Positions 44,895-53,615 of a stretch of DNA of 64,000 nucleotides are shown in pieces. The notes under the pieces are model-generated. The model worked only from the letters and a program-made list of their open reading frames with translations. It was not told the origin of the DNA and searched no databases. The DNA is from Pantoea rwandensis. Lineage in GTDB: Bacteria > Pseudomonadota > Gammaproteobacteria > Enterobacterales > Enterobacteriaceae. Positions within the stretch are counted from its first letter, which is position 1; every line of letters starts with the position of its first letter. The position numbers were made by a program, and so were the translations under genes. The stretch spans positions 2,852,001 through 2,916,000 of the forward strand of contig NZ_CP009454.1 of the NCBI RefSeq assembly GCF_000759475.1. Reading direction: 5' to 3'.

Positions 44895-45569
44895 AATTTC
44901 ATTCCTCTGAAGGGAGTGTGCTGTAGGGGTACAAAACGCAGATTAAGCCTGGCGCAAAAGCGAGAAAACAAGCGCGACATGCCTCACAAAATAGAGTGAA
45001 TTAAAGGAGTTACGAAATTATGCATGTAAGAAGTCATACCAGCAATATGGACAATTTGCCTGATATTTATTTCAGTGGCGGTTAAATAAATGTAATAAAC
45101 AGAATCGGTTAGGATGGTGGCTACTGGAAACGATTACAGACGCTGCGTAAAGAATGGTTATCGACTGCGGGCACAAGCAATGATCAGTTTTGTGATTATT
45201 CGCACACTACATGATTTAAAGTTTCAAAGCCTGTAGATGCCATTGCTTAACTGTTCGACATAAATCGGCCTAATAAACGTCTTATATGAATGAAAGTCAG
45301 TGCATTAAGCCTGATAAAAAATGACAACTTTCATTTGCGTTAAGGGTGTGAGCTTTTTTCACATTATGCCGTCCGTCAGGATAGAATTTGTCTTAATCCC
45401 GTCTGGAAATGCGCGTTTAAAACGGCAAAATGAAGAAAAAATGTCTTTTGATGAGCGAATTAGCTCACGTTGTCTGATTTTTGAATTTTTTTAACGCTGG
45501 CGTATGGACTCTGTCAGTGTGCTCCCTATACTTGGGCACTTCCGAGCACTTTATTTTTAAATGGCAATC
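44895..45569. promoter_or_regulatory. 675-bp AT-rich intergenic region between ytfQ and cnu
   Basis: The stretch has no supported gene. It holds the ytfQ promoter side, a GalR-type operator, and, nearer cnu, a strongly AT-rich section with several T tracts (about 45340-45500) of the sort bound by H-NS-like proteins. A 21-codon frame at 45020-45085 has a good ribosome site (GGAG) but no other support. Confidence 0.5.
45124..45139. promoter_or_regulatory. GalR/GalS-type operator upstream of ytfQ
   Basis: CTGGAAACGATTACAG fits the GalR consensus except at the outermost base on each side, and its ends CTG and CAG are symmetric. It is 230 bp upstream of the ytfQ start. Confidence 0.62.
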
Positions 45570-45785
45570 ATGACTGCGCTAGATTACCTGTTGAAATTCC
45601 GCAAAGTGAATAATCTTGAGAGTCTGGAAAAACTCTACGACCATCTCAATTATTCGCTGACCGATGATAATGACATCATCAATATGTATCGCGCTGCCGA
45701 TCACCGTCGTGCTGAACTGGTTTCCGGCGGCCGCCTCTTCGATATGGGCCGCGTGCCAAAATCAGTCTGGCGCTACGTAATGTAA
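45570..45785 (+). CDS. cnu: Cnu (YdgT), Hha-family H-NS partner
   Basis: The 71-residue protein matches Cnu/Ydg[24 protein letters not shown], then [21 protein letters not shown], then the [10 protein letters not shown]-terminus. Hha/Cnu proteins bind H-NS and StpA and strengthen silencing of horizontally acquired and virulence genes; Cnu was also described as an oriC-binding factor. I start at the ATG at 45570, giving the E. coli length; the frame opens three codons earlier. No strong ribosome site precedes either ATG. Its position before ydgK and rsxA is conserved. Confidence 0.95.
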   Translation: MTALDYLLKFRKVNNLESLEKLYDHLNYSLTDDNDIINMYRAADHRRAELVSGGRLFDMGRVPKSVWRYVM

Positions 45786-45886
45786 TGGGTTTTCCCCACC
45801 TTTTTCTGCACTATAGCGTTGTCCATGTCGGGCGTGCCCCGTTTGGACATTCAACGCCTTCTTAATTTCGCTACAGGATCCGCAAG

Positions 45887-46330
45887 ATGACCGAATCGGT
45901 AAACCCGCCGCGTATTGCTGGCTGGCTGTTATTGCCGCTGGCCTGGTTGATTATGACGATGCTGACCAGTGCGCTGGTTGTGGCCATGTATCTGAGCCCG
46001 TTGTTTGATACTGAATTGCGTACCACGTTGTTCACTCATGCCAGCCAATTGTTCACGCAATGGGCGATTTCCCTGCTCACCGCAGGCGTGGTTTGGGTCT
46101 ACAGTATTTGGGTTTGCTGGATGTTCTGTAAACGTTCGCGCCGTTTACCGCGTCATTACATCCTGTGGTTACTGATGACCGTGTTACTGGCGTTGAAAAC
46201 CTTCGCGTTCACCCCGGTGGCGGATAACAAAGCCATTCAAACGCTGCTGTTGTCACTGCTGGCGGCGGCGGTATTTGTGCCCTACTTCAAACGCTCTCAA
46301 CGTGTTAAAGAGACGTTTATCCAGCCATAA
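45887..46330 (+). CDS. ydgK: YdgK, DUF2569 inner-membrane protein
   Basis: A 147-residue integral membrane protein with four hydrophobic segments (about residues 9-34, 48-75, 88-104 and 110-127), as in the DUF2569 family and E. coli YdgK. The function is unknown. The gene is conserved between cnu and rsxA, and it may be co-transcribed with one or the other. Confidence 0.88.
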   Translation: MTESVNPPRIAGWLLLPLAWLIMTMLTSALVVAMYLSPLFDTELRTTLFTHASQLFTQWAISLLTAGVVWVYSIWVCWMFCKRSRRLPRHYILWLLMTVLLALKTFAFTPVADNKAIQTLLLSLLAAAVFVPYFKRSQRVKETFIQP

Positions 46331-46360
46331 CGGCGCGAGTTTCGTCAGGAATTTAATTCT

Positions 46361-46413
46361 GAGTGCTCTCAACACCCACACATTTTGTGTAGAGGTTGAG
46401 ATGCACCTCTCAA
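46361..46413 (+). promoter_or_regulatory. Structured leader upstream of rsxA with alternative pairing
   Basis: TTGAGA (46396-46401) can pair either with upstream TCTCAA (46367-46372), extended by GAGTGC pairing with GCA and CTC further out, or with downstream TCTCAA (46408-46413). AGAGGT and ACCTCT (46391 and 46405) add a third competing stem. It lies in the ydgK-rsxA gap, 40 bp before the rsxA ATG. Confidence 0.4.
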
Positions 46414-46453
46414 TTCCGGATAATAGACGCCTTTCGGCTTCCCAGGTTAAAAA

Positions 46454-47035
46454 ATGACCGATTACTTACTTCTCTTTATTGGCACTGTGCTGGTGAACAA
46501 CTTCGTGTTAGTGAAGTTTCTCGGCCTATGCCCCTTTATGGGCGTGTCAAAAAAATTGGAAACCGCCATCGGCATGGGACTCGCCACCACTTTCGTGATC
46601 ACCCTGGCGTCGATTTGCGCCTGGCTGGTGAACCATCTGATTCTGGTGCCGCTCGATCTGGTGTACCTGCGAACCCTGGCGTACATCCTGGTGATCGCCG
46701 TGGTGGTGCAATTCACCGAAATGGTGGTGCGCAAAACCAGTCCGTCACTCTATCGCTTGCTGGGCATTTTCCTGCCGCTGATTACCACTAACTGTGCGGT
46801 GCTGGGTGTCCCTTTACTGAGCGTCAATCTCAACCATACCTTTATGCAGGCTGCGGTCTATGGCTTCAGTGCCTCGCTCGGCTTCTCCCTGGTAATGGTG
46901 CTGTTCGCCGGTATGCGTGAACGTCTGGTATTGGCCAACGTCCCTGCGCCGTTCAAGGGCAACTCAATTGCCTTAGTCACCGCAGGTTTGATGGCGCTGG
47001 CCTTTATGGGCTTTACCGGGCTGGTGAAATTCTAA
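46454..47035 (+). CDS. rsxA: RsxA, membrane subunit of the Rsx/Rnf complex
   Basis: The 193-residue protein has six membrane segments; the N-terminus [30 protein letters not shown] and [16 protein letters not shown] are conserved in RnfA/RsxA, with the membrane cysteines that hold a buried iron-sulfur centre in Rnf structures. The Rsx complex uses electrons from NADH, with ion movement, and in E. coli keeps SoxR reduced. A weak AGG lies upstream. Its TAA overlaps the rsxB ATG. Confidence 0.97.
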   Translation: MTDYLLLFIGTVLVNNFVLVKFLGLCPFMGVSKKLETAIGMGLATTFVITLASICAWLVNHLILVPLDLVYLRTLAYILVIAVVVQFTEMVVRKTSPSLYRLLGIFLPLITTNCAVLGVPLLSVNLNHTFMQAAVYGFSASLGFSLVMVLFAGMRERLVLANVPAPFKGNSIALVTAGLMALAFMGFTGLVKF

Positions 47036-47613
47036 TGACCGCGATTTGGATTGCTATTGTGGCGATTGCTGCGCTGGGCCTGGTTTTTGGCGCCCTGCTC
47101 GGCTACGCCTCGCGCCGATTCGAGGTAGAAGAAGATCCGATCGTTGAACAGATCGACAGTATTCTGCCGCAGAGTCAGTGCGGCCAATGTGGTTATCCCG
47201 GCTGCCGCCCGTACGCCGATGCCGTGGGGAATAACGGTGAAGCCATTAATAAATGCGCCCCCGGTGGCGAGCAAACCATGCTCAAGCTGGCTGCGCTGCT
47301 TAACGTTGAACCGCAACCGCTGGATGGCGGTGAGGAAGTGCAGGAACCGATCCGCACCGTGGCCTGGATTGATGAAGCCAATTGCATCGGCTGCACCAAA
47401 TGTATTCAGGCTTGCCCAGTGGATGCCATTGTCGGCGCCACCCGCGCCATGCATACCGTGTTGAGCGATGTCTGTACCGGCTGTGATTTGTGTGTCGCTC
47501 CCTGCCCGACTGACTGTATTGAAATGCGTCCGGTTGCCACAACCACGGCCAACTGGAAATGGGATCTCGAAACCATTCCTGTACGGGTGATCCCGGTAGA
47601 AACTCATGCTTAA
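47035..47613 (+). CDS. rsxB: RsxB, ferredoxin-like subunit of the Rsx complex
   Basis: The 192-residue protein has an N-terminal membrane anchor (residues 4-24), a four-Cys cluster domain (CGQCGYPGC, about residue 46-54, plus a later Cys) and a double 4Fe-4S ferredoxin domain ([12 protein letters not shown] about 115-126 and [12 protein letters not shown] about 145-156). It passes electrons between RsxC and the membrane part. It overlaps both rsxA (1 bp) and rsxC (8 bp). Confidence 0.97.
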   Translation: MTAIWIAIVAIAALGLVFGALLGYASRRFEVEEDPIVEQIDSILPQSQCGQCGYPGCRPYADAVGNNGEAINKCAPGGEQTMLKLAALLNVEPQPLDGGEEVQEPIRTVAWIDEANCIGCTKCIQACPVDAIVGATRAMHTVLSDVCTGCDLCVAPCPTDCIEMRPVATTTANWKWDLETIPVRVIPVETHA

Positions 47614-50482
47614 TTTGCTAAAAATTTTCCGCAAAGAGAAACTGTGGGATTTTCAGGGCGGTATTCATCCGCCTGAGATGAAAACCCAGTCAAACGGCAC
47701 GCCGCTAAGTCAGTTACCGCTGCCTGAACAATTCATCATTCCGTTAAAACAGCATATCGGCCATGAAGGCGAGATTTGTGTGTCGCCTGGCGATCACGTT
47801 CTGCGTGGTCAAGCGCTGACGTTTGGCAGCGGACGCATGCTGCCAGTGCACGCGCCGACTTCCGGCACCATCGAAGCGATTGCGCCACATATGACCGCGC
47901 ACCCTTCGGGTCTTTCCGAGCTGTGTATTTTCCTGCGCGCCGATGGTGAAGACCGCTGGACTACGCTCGACCCGCAACCTGACTTCCGCGCGCTGCCGCG
48001 TGAAGAGGTCGTCAAGCGCATTCATGAGGCCGGCGTGGCCGGTTTAGGTGGTGCAGGCTTCCCGACCGCCACTAAACTGCGCGGCGGATTGCGCGGGGTC
48101 AAAACCCTGATTATCAACGCCGCCGAGTGTGAACCTTACATCACTGCCGATGACCGTCTGATGCAGGACTGCGCGGCTGAAGTGCTGGAGGGATGTCGCA
48201 TCCTCGCCTGGGTATTGCAGGCAGAGCGCGTGCTGATTGGTATCGAAGATAATAAACCCGAAGCGATTGCGGCGCTGAAGCAGGCTTTGGGCGGTGATCG
48301 CGAGTTGCAGCTGCGCGTGATACCAACCAAATATCCGTCTGGTGGCGCCAAACAGCTGACGCAGATTCTTACCGGTGTCGAAGTGCCGCACGGCGGCCGT
48401 TCCACCGATATAGGCGTGCTGATGCAGAACGTGGGTACCGCATGGGCGGTAAAGCGCGCCATTATTGATGGCGAGCCGATTACCGAACGTGTCGTCACGC
48501 TGACCGGCGAAGCCATTGCGCAACCACGTAACGTTTGGGGACGTTTGGGCACACCGGTAAGTCATCTGTTGCATCATGTAGGTTTTGCGCCAGGTTCGCG
48601 GCAGATGGTGATTATGGGCGGCCCGCTGATGGGCTTTACGCTGCCGTCACTTAATGTGCCGCTGGTGAAAATCTCCAACTGTATTCTGGCACCGTCTGCT
48701 AGTGAGATGGGTAATAACGAAGAAGAACAGTCCTGTATTCGTTGCAGTGCCTGTGCGGATGCCTGCCCGGCGAAGCTGTTGCCGCAACAGTTGTTCTGGT
48801 ATAGCCAGGGCGGCGATCATGAGAAAGCGCGCGCCCATAACATCGATGACTGTATTGAGTGCGGTGCCTGTGCATACGTTTGCCCCAGCAATATCCCGCT
48901 GGTGCAATATTATCGCCAGGAGAAGGCCGAGTTGCGCGCCATTGATCTCGAAGCTAAGCGCACCGCTGAAGCTAAAGCGCGCTTTGAAGCGCGTCAGGCG
49001 CGTTTAGAGCGGGAAAAACTGGCGCGTGAAGCGCGTCATGAAGAAGCAAAACAGCGTGTGGCACGTAGCGATCAGGGTGAACGTGACGCAGCGATTGCTC
49101 GCGTGAAGGCGCGTGCCGCCAAAACACCAGAACAGGAAACTGCCGAGCGTGAGGCTCGCCATGCGCAGGCGTTAGCTCAGCAGGCGGAAAAACAGTCAGA
49201 GACGCAGGCGCTGAGTCGCCAGTCTGGCGATCCACGTAAAGCAGCGGTTGAAGCCGCGATTGCGCGTGCTAAAGCGAAGAAGTCTGGTGTGACTGAGCAA
49301 CCGGTAGGCGACGTTGCTGAAACACCTGTTGCTGAGGCTGATCCACGTAAAGCAGCAGTTGAAGCCGCCATTGCGCGTGCTAAAGCGAAGAAAGCGGCTG
49401 CGGCTGGTGAACAAGTGTCTGAGCTTGCTGATGCAGCCACAGCCGCTGAAGTTGATCCCCGTAAAGCGGCGGTTGAAGCCGCCATTGTGCGCGCTAAGGC
49501 GAAAAAAGCGGCTGCAGCAGCTGTGCCGACTTCTGAATCTGCTGACGTACCACAAACACCTGAGCCTTCTGATGCAGCAACTGCGGCAGAAGTGGACCCG
49601 CGTAAAGCGGCAGTAGAAGCGGCCATTGCCCGAGCCAAAGCTAAGAAGGCAGCGGCAGCAGCTGAGCAGATTTCTGAATCTGCTGATGCAGCACCTGCCG
49701 CTGAAGTCGATCCACGCAAAGCTGCGGTTGAAGCAGCCATTGCCCGGGCCAAAGCGAAGAAAGCGGCTGCGGCAGCTGAGTCGACTTCTGAATCTGCTGA
49801 CGCACCACAAGCACCGGAGCCTTCTGATACAGCATCAGCTGCAGAAGTGGACCCACGAAAAGCAGCAGTTGAAGCAGCCATTGCCCGGGCCAAAGCGAAG
49901 AAAGCGGCTGCGGCAGCTGAGTCGACTTCTGAATCTGCTGACGCACTACAAGCACCGGAGCCTTCTTATACAGCATCAGCTGCAGAAGTGGACCCACGTA
50001 AAGCAGCGGTTGAAGCGGCCATTGCTCGTGCCAAAGCGAAGAAAGCGGCTGCGGCAGCTGAGTCGACTTCTGAATCTGCTGACGCACCACAAGCATCTAA
50101 GCCTTCTGATGCAGCATCTGCTGCAGAAGTGGATCCTCGTAAAGCCGCTGTTGAAGCTGCCATTGCGCGTGCCAAGGCAAGGAAAGCCTCTGCTGCGGCT
50201 GGCGAACAAGCGCCAAAACCTGCTGATGCAGCACCTGCTGCTGAAATCGATCCGCGTAAAGCAGCGGTTGAAGCCGCCATTGCGCGCGCTAAAGCGAAGA
50301 AAGCTGCGGCAGCTGCCGAGCAAGCTTCTGCATCTGCTGAAGCCGCGCCTGCATCATCTTCTGAAGTGGAGGCTGCTGCCTCTCCTGACTCCGCCGACCC
50401 ACGTAAAGCGGCAATTGCTGCCGCGGTCGCCCGTGCCAAAGCGCGTAAAGCGCAGCAGCAGCCTTCGACGACTGAGGAATAA
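47606..50482 (+). CDS. rsxC: RsxC, NADH-binding subunit with expanded repeat tail
   Basis: The 958-residue protein has the RnfC core in about residues 1-450: a flavin/NADH-type domain ([33 protein letters not shown]), an SLBB-like region and two 4Fe-4S motifs ([12 protein letters not shown] about 377-388 and [12 protein letters not shown] about 416-427). A charged helical linker follows, then ten copies of a unit with core [18 protein letters not shown] separated by Ala/Glu/Ser/Pro spacers, up to the C-terminus. E. coli RsxC is about 740 residues with fewer repeats, so the extra length is repeat expansion. It starts inside rsxB. Confidence 0.96.
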   Translation: MLNLLKIFRKEKLWDFQGGIHPPEMKTQSNGTPLSQLPLPEQFIIPLKQHIGHEGEICVSPGDHVLRGQALTFGSGRMLPVHAPTSGTIEAIAPHMTAHPSGLSELCIFLRADGEDRWTTLDPQPDFRALPREEVVKRIHEAGVAGLGGAGFPTATKLRGGLRGVKTLIINAAECEPYITADDRLMQDCAAEVLEGCRILAWVLQAERVLIGIEDNKPEAIAALKQALGGDRELQLRVIPTKYPSGGAKQLTQILTGVEVPHGGRSTDIGVLMQNVGTAWAVKRAIIDGEPITERVVTLTGEAIAQPRNVWGRLGTPVSHLLHHVGFAPGSRQMVIMGGPLMGFTLPSLNVPLVKISNCILAPSASEMGNNEEEQSCIRCSACADACPAKLLPQQLFWYSQGGDHEKARAHNIDDCIECGACAYVCPSNIPLVQYYRQEKAELRAIDLEAKRTAEAKARFEARQARLEREKLAREARHEEAKQRVARSDQGERDAAIARVKARAAKTPEQETAEREARHAQALAQQAEKQSETQALSRQSGDPRKAAVEAAIARAKAKKSGVTEQPVGDVAETPVAEADPRKAAVEAAIARAKAKKAAAAGEQVSELADAATAAEVDPRKAAVEAAIVRAKAKKAAAAAVPTSESADVPQTPEPSDAATAAEVDPRKAAVEAAIARAKAKKAAAAAEQISESADAAPAAEVDPRKAAVEAAIARAKAKKAAAAAESTSESADAPQAPEPSDTASAAEVDPRKAAVEAAIARAKAKKAAAAAESTSESADALQAPEPSYTASAAEVDPRKAAVEAAIARAKAKKAAAAAESTSESADAPQASKPSDAASAAEVDPRKAAVEAAIARAKARKASAAAGEQAPKPADAAPAAEIDPRKAAVEAAIARAKAKKAAAAAEQASASAEAAPASSSEVEAAASPDSADPRKAAIAAAVARAKARKAQQQPSTTEE
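49228..50460 (+). repeat. Ten in-frame repeats encoding the RsxC tail
   Basis: Ten units of about 18 conserved codons with variable spacers give a roughly 75-160 bp periodicity. Units five to eight and their spacers are nearly identical at the nucleotide level (for example the TCTGAATCTGCTGACGCA block), which points to recent tandem duplication. The repeat also creates long open frames in other phases that are not genes. Confidence 0.9.
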
Positions 50483-51541
50483 ATGGCTTTTCGTATTGCA
50501 AGTTCTCCTTATACCCACAACCGCCGCAGCACTGGCAACATCATGCTGCTGGTGGTGCTGGCTGCGCTGCCGGGCATGGCCGCGCAGTGGTATTTCTTTG
50601 GCGTGGGTTTTCTGATTCAGGTATTGCTCGCCACCGCCACTGCGTGGATCACTGAAGGCGCCATTTTACGTCTGCGCAAAACGCCAGTGGTGCCGACACT
50701 CTCGGATAACTCCGCCCTGCTCACCGCGCTACTGCTCGGCATCAGTCTGCCGCCGCTGGCGCCCTGGTGGCTGGTGGTGATTGGCACCGTATTTGCCATT
50801 GTCATCGCGAAACAACTGTATGGCGGTCTGGGTCAAAACCCTTTCAACCCAGCGATGGTCGGTTATGTGGTCTTGCTGATCTCCTTCCCGGTGCAGATGA
50901 CCAGTTGGTTGCCACCGGATTCCTTACAATCCATCAAACCCGGTTTGCTCGATTCTCTGAGCATGATTTTCACCAACCATACGCTGGCCGGTGAGACCAT
51001 GCAGCAGCTACAAATCGGCGTGGATGGCATGAGTCAGGCCACACCGCTGGATACCTTTAAAACCGGCCTGCGTGCCGGGCACAGTGCTGAGCAGTTACTG
51101 GCTGAGCCGATTTATACCGGCGTGCTGGCGGGATTAGGCTGGCAGTGGATTAACCTCGGCTATTTGCTGGGTGGCATGCTGCTACTGGCGAAGAATGCCA
51201 TTCGCTGGCACATCCCCGTCAGTTTCCTCGTATCGCTGACGTTCTGCGCCACTCTTGGCTGGTTGTTCTCGCCGGAATCGCTCAACTCGCCACTGATTCA
51301 TTTGTTCTCCGGCGCGACCATGCTCGGCGCGTTCTTTATCGCCACCGATCCGGTCACCGCCTCGACGACTAACCGTGGACGCCTGGTTTATGGTGCACTG
51401 ATTGGTTTGCTGGTCTGGCTGATTCGCAGTTTTGGTGGTTATCCGGACGGTGTGGCCTTCGCGGTTCTGTTGGCGAATATTTGCGTGCCGCTGATTGATT
51501 ACTACACCCAGCCGCGCGTTTACGGCCATCGCAAGGATTAA
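50483..51541 (+). CDS. rsxD: RsxD, flavin-binding membrane subunit of the Rsx complex
   Basis: The 352-residue membrane protein of the NqrB/RnfD family has about nine to ten membrane segments. Thr187 in [10 protein letters not shown] is the position where RnfD/RsxD carries covalently bound FMN. It lies directly after rsxC with no intervening base and 2 bp before rsxG, so it is co-translated in the operon. It forms the membrane core with RsxA and RsxE. Confidence 0.96.
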   Translation: MAFRIASSPYTHNRRSTGNIMLLVVLAALPGMAAQWYFFGVGFLIQVLLATATAWITEGAILRLRKTPVVPTLSDNSALLTALLLGISLPPLAPWWLVVIGTVFAIVIAKQLYGGLGQNPFNPAMVGYVVLLISFPVQMTSWLPPDSLQSIKPGLLDSLSMIFTNHTLAGETMQQLQIGVDGMSQATPLDTFKTGLRAGHSAEQLLAEPIYTGVLAGLGWQWINLGYLLGGMLLLAKNAIRWHIPVSFLVSLTFCATLGWLFSPESLNSPLIHLFSGATMLGAFFIATDPVTASTTNRGRLVYGALIGLLVWLIRSFGGYPDGVAFAVLLANICVPLIDYYTQPRVYGHRKD

Positions 51542-51543
51542 AG

Positions 51544-52176
51544 ATGTTCGATGCTATTCGAAAAAATGCTGTAACGCTGGCGGCGTTTGCGGTGATCACC
51601 ACCGGTGTGACTGCCGTGGTGAACTATGTCACCAAGCCCACGGTGGAGCATCAGACGGCACTGCAGCAAAAGAACCTGCTCGATCAGGTGGTGCCCACCG
51701 ATATGTATGACAATCATATTCAGCAAGAGTGTTTTCTGGTCACCGATGCGGCGGCATTAGGCAATAACCAGCCGCATCATCTGTATCTGGCACGTAAAGG
51801 TGACCAGCCTGTCGCGGCGGCGCTTGAGACCACCGCGCCAGACGGCTATTCTGGTGCAATTCAGATGCTGGTCGGTGCTGATTTTCACGGCAAAGTATTG
51901 GGCGTCCGTGTGGTTGAACACCATGAAACACCTGGCCTGGGCGATAAGATCGAACTGCGTATTTCCGACTGGATCAATAGCTTTAACGGCAAAGTGGTGC
52001 ACGGTGCCGACGACAAAAACTTTGCGGTGAAAAAAGATGGCGGTGAATTTGATCAATTTACCGGTGCCACCATTACTCCGCGCGCGGTGGTCAATGCCAC
52101 CAAACGCACCGCACTACTGATTGAAACGTTGCCAGCGAAGCTCTCTTCGCTGCCTGAATGTGGAGATGCACCATGA
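51544..52176 (+). CDS. rsxG: RsxG, periplasmic FMN subunit of the Rsx complex
   Basis: The 210-residue protein has one N-terminal membrane anchor (about residues 9-28) and a periplasmic FMN-binding domain. DQFTGAT at residues 170-176 matches the flavin-transferase (ApbE) target, making Thr176 the covalent FMN site. Its [11 protein letters not shown] motif (about 126-136) is conserved in RnfG/NqrC. The stop overlaps the rsxE start. Confidence 0.96.
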   Translation: MFDAIRKNAVTLAAFAVITTGVTAVVNYVTKPTVEHQTALQQKNLLDQVVPTDMYDNHIQQECFLVTDAAALGNNQPHHLYLARKGDQPVAAALETTAPDGYSGAIQMLVGADFHGKVLGVRVVEHHETPGLGDKIELRISDWINSFNGKVVHGADDKNFAVKKDGGEFDQFTGATITPRAVVNATKRTALLIETLPAKLSSLPECGDAP

Positions 52177-52874
52177 GTGAAGCGAAAAACCTGCTGGTTG
52201 GTGGCCTGTGGAAAAATAACTCCGCATTAGTGCAGTTGCTGGGTCTGTGCCCATTGCTGGCCGTGACCTCAACCGCCACTAACGCCCTCGGCCTTGGCCT
52301 GGCCACCACCTTGGTGCTGACCATCACCAATAGCGCTATTTCGGCTTCGCGTCGTTGGGTGCCGGCTGAAATCCGCATCCCCATTTACGTGATGATCATC
52401 GCTTCGGTGGTGAGCTGCGTACAAATGCTGATTAATGCTTACGCTTATGGTCTGTATCAGTCATTGGGCATCTTTATTCCTCTGATCGTGACCAACTGTA
52501 TTGTGGTGGGCCGCGCTGAAGCGGTGGCGTCGAAAAGTAGCATCCCGCTCTCCGCGCTGGATGGATTTGCCATTGGGATGGGCGCGACCTGCGCGATGGT
52601 GACGTTAGGTTCGATTCGTGAGTTGATCGGCAGTGGCACGCTGTTTAATGGTGCGGACCAACTGCTGGGGCCGTGGGCCAAAGCGCTGCGCATTGAAGTC
52701 TTTCATTTTGATTCACCGATGTTGCTGGCGATGTTGCCGCCAGGTGCGTTTATCGGGTTAGGTATGCTGCTGGCGGGTAAATACCTGATCGATCAGAAAA
52801 TGAAGCAGCGCGCCGCCTTGCGAGCATCGGAACCTGAAATCGCGCCGCAAGGCGAAACCGGGAAGGCCGTGTGA
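52173..52874 (+). CDS. rsxE: RsxE, membrane subunit of the Rsx complex
   Basis: A 233-residue membrane protein with six segments, paralogous to RsxA (compare [19 protein letters not shown] and [17 protein letters not shown]). I use the ATG at 52173, which overlaps the rsxG stop and follows GGAG at good spacing; the longer frame adds five residues. It pairs with RsxA around the central iron-sulfur centre. The nth GTG overlaps its stop. Confidence 0.96.
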   Translation: MSEAKNLLVGGLWKNNSALVQLLGLCPLLAVTSTATNALGLGLATTLVLTITNSAISASRRWVPAEIRIPIYVMIIASVVSCVQMLINAYAYGLYQSLGIFIPLIVTNCIVVGRAEAVASKSSIPLSALDGFAIGMGATCAMVTLGSIRELIGSGTLFNGADQLLGPWAKALRIEVFHFDSPMLLAMLPPGAFIGLGMLLAGKYLIDQKMKQRAALRASEPEIAPQGETGKAV

Positions 52875-53503
52875 ACAAGGACAAGCGGCTGCAAATTCTC
52901 ACGCGCCTGCGTGATGATAACCCCCATCCCACCACGGAACTGAATTTCAGTTCACCGTTTGAGCTGTTGATTGCGGTCCTGCTCTCGGCACAAGCGACGG
53001 ATGTCAGCGTCAATAAGGCCACCGCAAAGCTCTATCCGGTGGCCAATACCCCTGCAGCGGTGCTGGCGCTAGGCGTGGATGGCGTAAAGGAATACATCAA
53101 AACTATCGGCCTGTTTAACAGTAAAGCGGAGAATGTGATCAAAACCTGCCGCATTCTCATCGAACAGCATGCTGGCGAAGTCCCGGAAGATCGCGCGGCA
53201 TTAGAAGCCCTGCCTGGCGTCGGTCGCAAAACCGCTAACGTAGTGCTGAATACCGCCTTTGGCTGGCCAACCATTGCGGTGGATACCCATATTTTCCGCG
53301 TCAGCAATCGCACCCGTTTTGCGCCCGGCAAAAATGTCGAAGAAGTCGAAGACAAGCTGATTAAAGTGGTGCCATCCGCTTTTAAAGTCGATTGCCACCA
53401 TTGGTTGATCCTGCACGGCCGCTACACCTGCGTGGCACGCAAACCGCGCTGTGGATCTTGCCTGATCGAAGATTTGTGTGAGTTTGACGCTAAAGAGTCT
53501 TAG
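52871..53503 (+). CDS. nth: Nth, endonuclease III
   Basis: This 210-residue DNA glycosylase/AP lyase removes oxidised pyrimidines. It starts at a GTG overlapping the rsxE stop. Catalytic Lys120 in the helix-hairpin-helix GVGRKT and Asp138 in VDTHIFRV are present, as are the 4Fe-4S ligands C187, C194, C197 and C203 at the C-terminus. It is the last gene of the rsx unit, as in E. coli. Sequence of type VI origin begins immediately after its stop; no terminator is visible. Confidence 0.97.
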   Translation: MNKDKRLQILTRLRDDNPHPTTELNFSSPFELLIAVLLSAQATDVSVNKATAKLYPVANTPAAVLALGVDGVKEYIKTIGLFNSKAENVIKTCRILIEQHAGEVPEDRAALEALPGVGRKTANVVLNTAFGWPTIAVDTHIFRVSNRTRFAPGKNVEEVEDKLIKVVPSAFKVDCHHWLILHGRYTCVARKPRCGSCLIEDLCEFDAKES

Positions 53504-53615
53504 TGTCTGCCAGGGGCTTCAGCCACGGCTCCCATTGAGAGACTGACTCCGTCGCCAGCGCGCGAAGATGGTTCTTATCCGCACCGCAGGCGTTAATCAG
53601 GGATTGCAGGGTCAT
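53490..53615 (-). pseudogene. N-terminal stub of a tssA-like gene
   Basis: A 41-codon frame starts with ATG overlapping the tssM-like stop and reads MTLQSLINACGADK, then HLRALATESV, then [11 protein letters not shown] before hitting a stop inside the nth coding region. This resembles the start of TssA (ImpA N-terminal domain) T6SS proteins, which often have such a short helical beginning with a W..WL motif. The remainder is absent. The frame becomes unrelated exactly at the nth stop codon, so it is a deletion junction rather than a complete small gene. Confidence 0.62.

Noticed and set aside
45020..45085. A 21-codon small gene with GGAG upstream in the ytfQ-cnu gap
   Set aside because: The ribosome site is attractive, but so short a frame is expected by chance and no conservation can be judged from one sequence.
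49626..50615. A 329-codon plus-strand frame inside rsxC
   Set aside because: It is a second phase of the RsxC repeat region, very rich in Arg, Leu and Gln, and continues into rsxD; typical artefact of repeated GC-rich codons.
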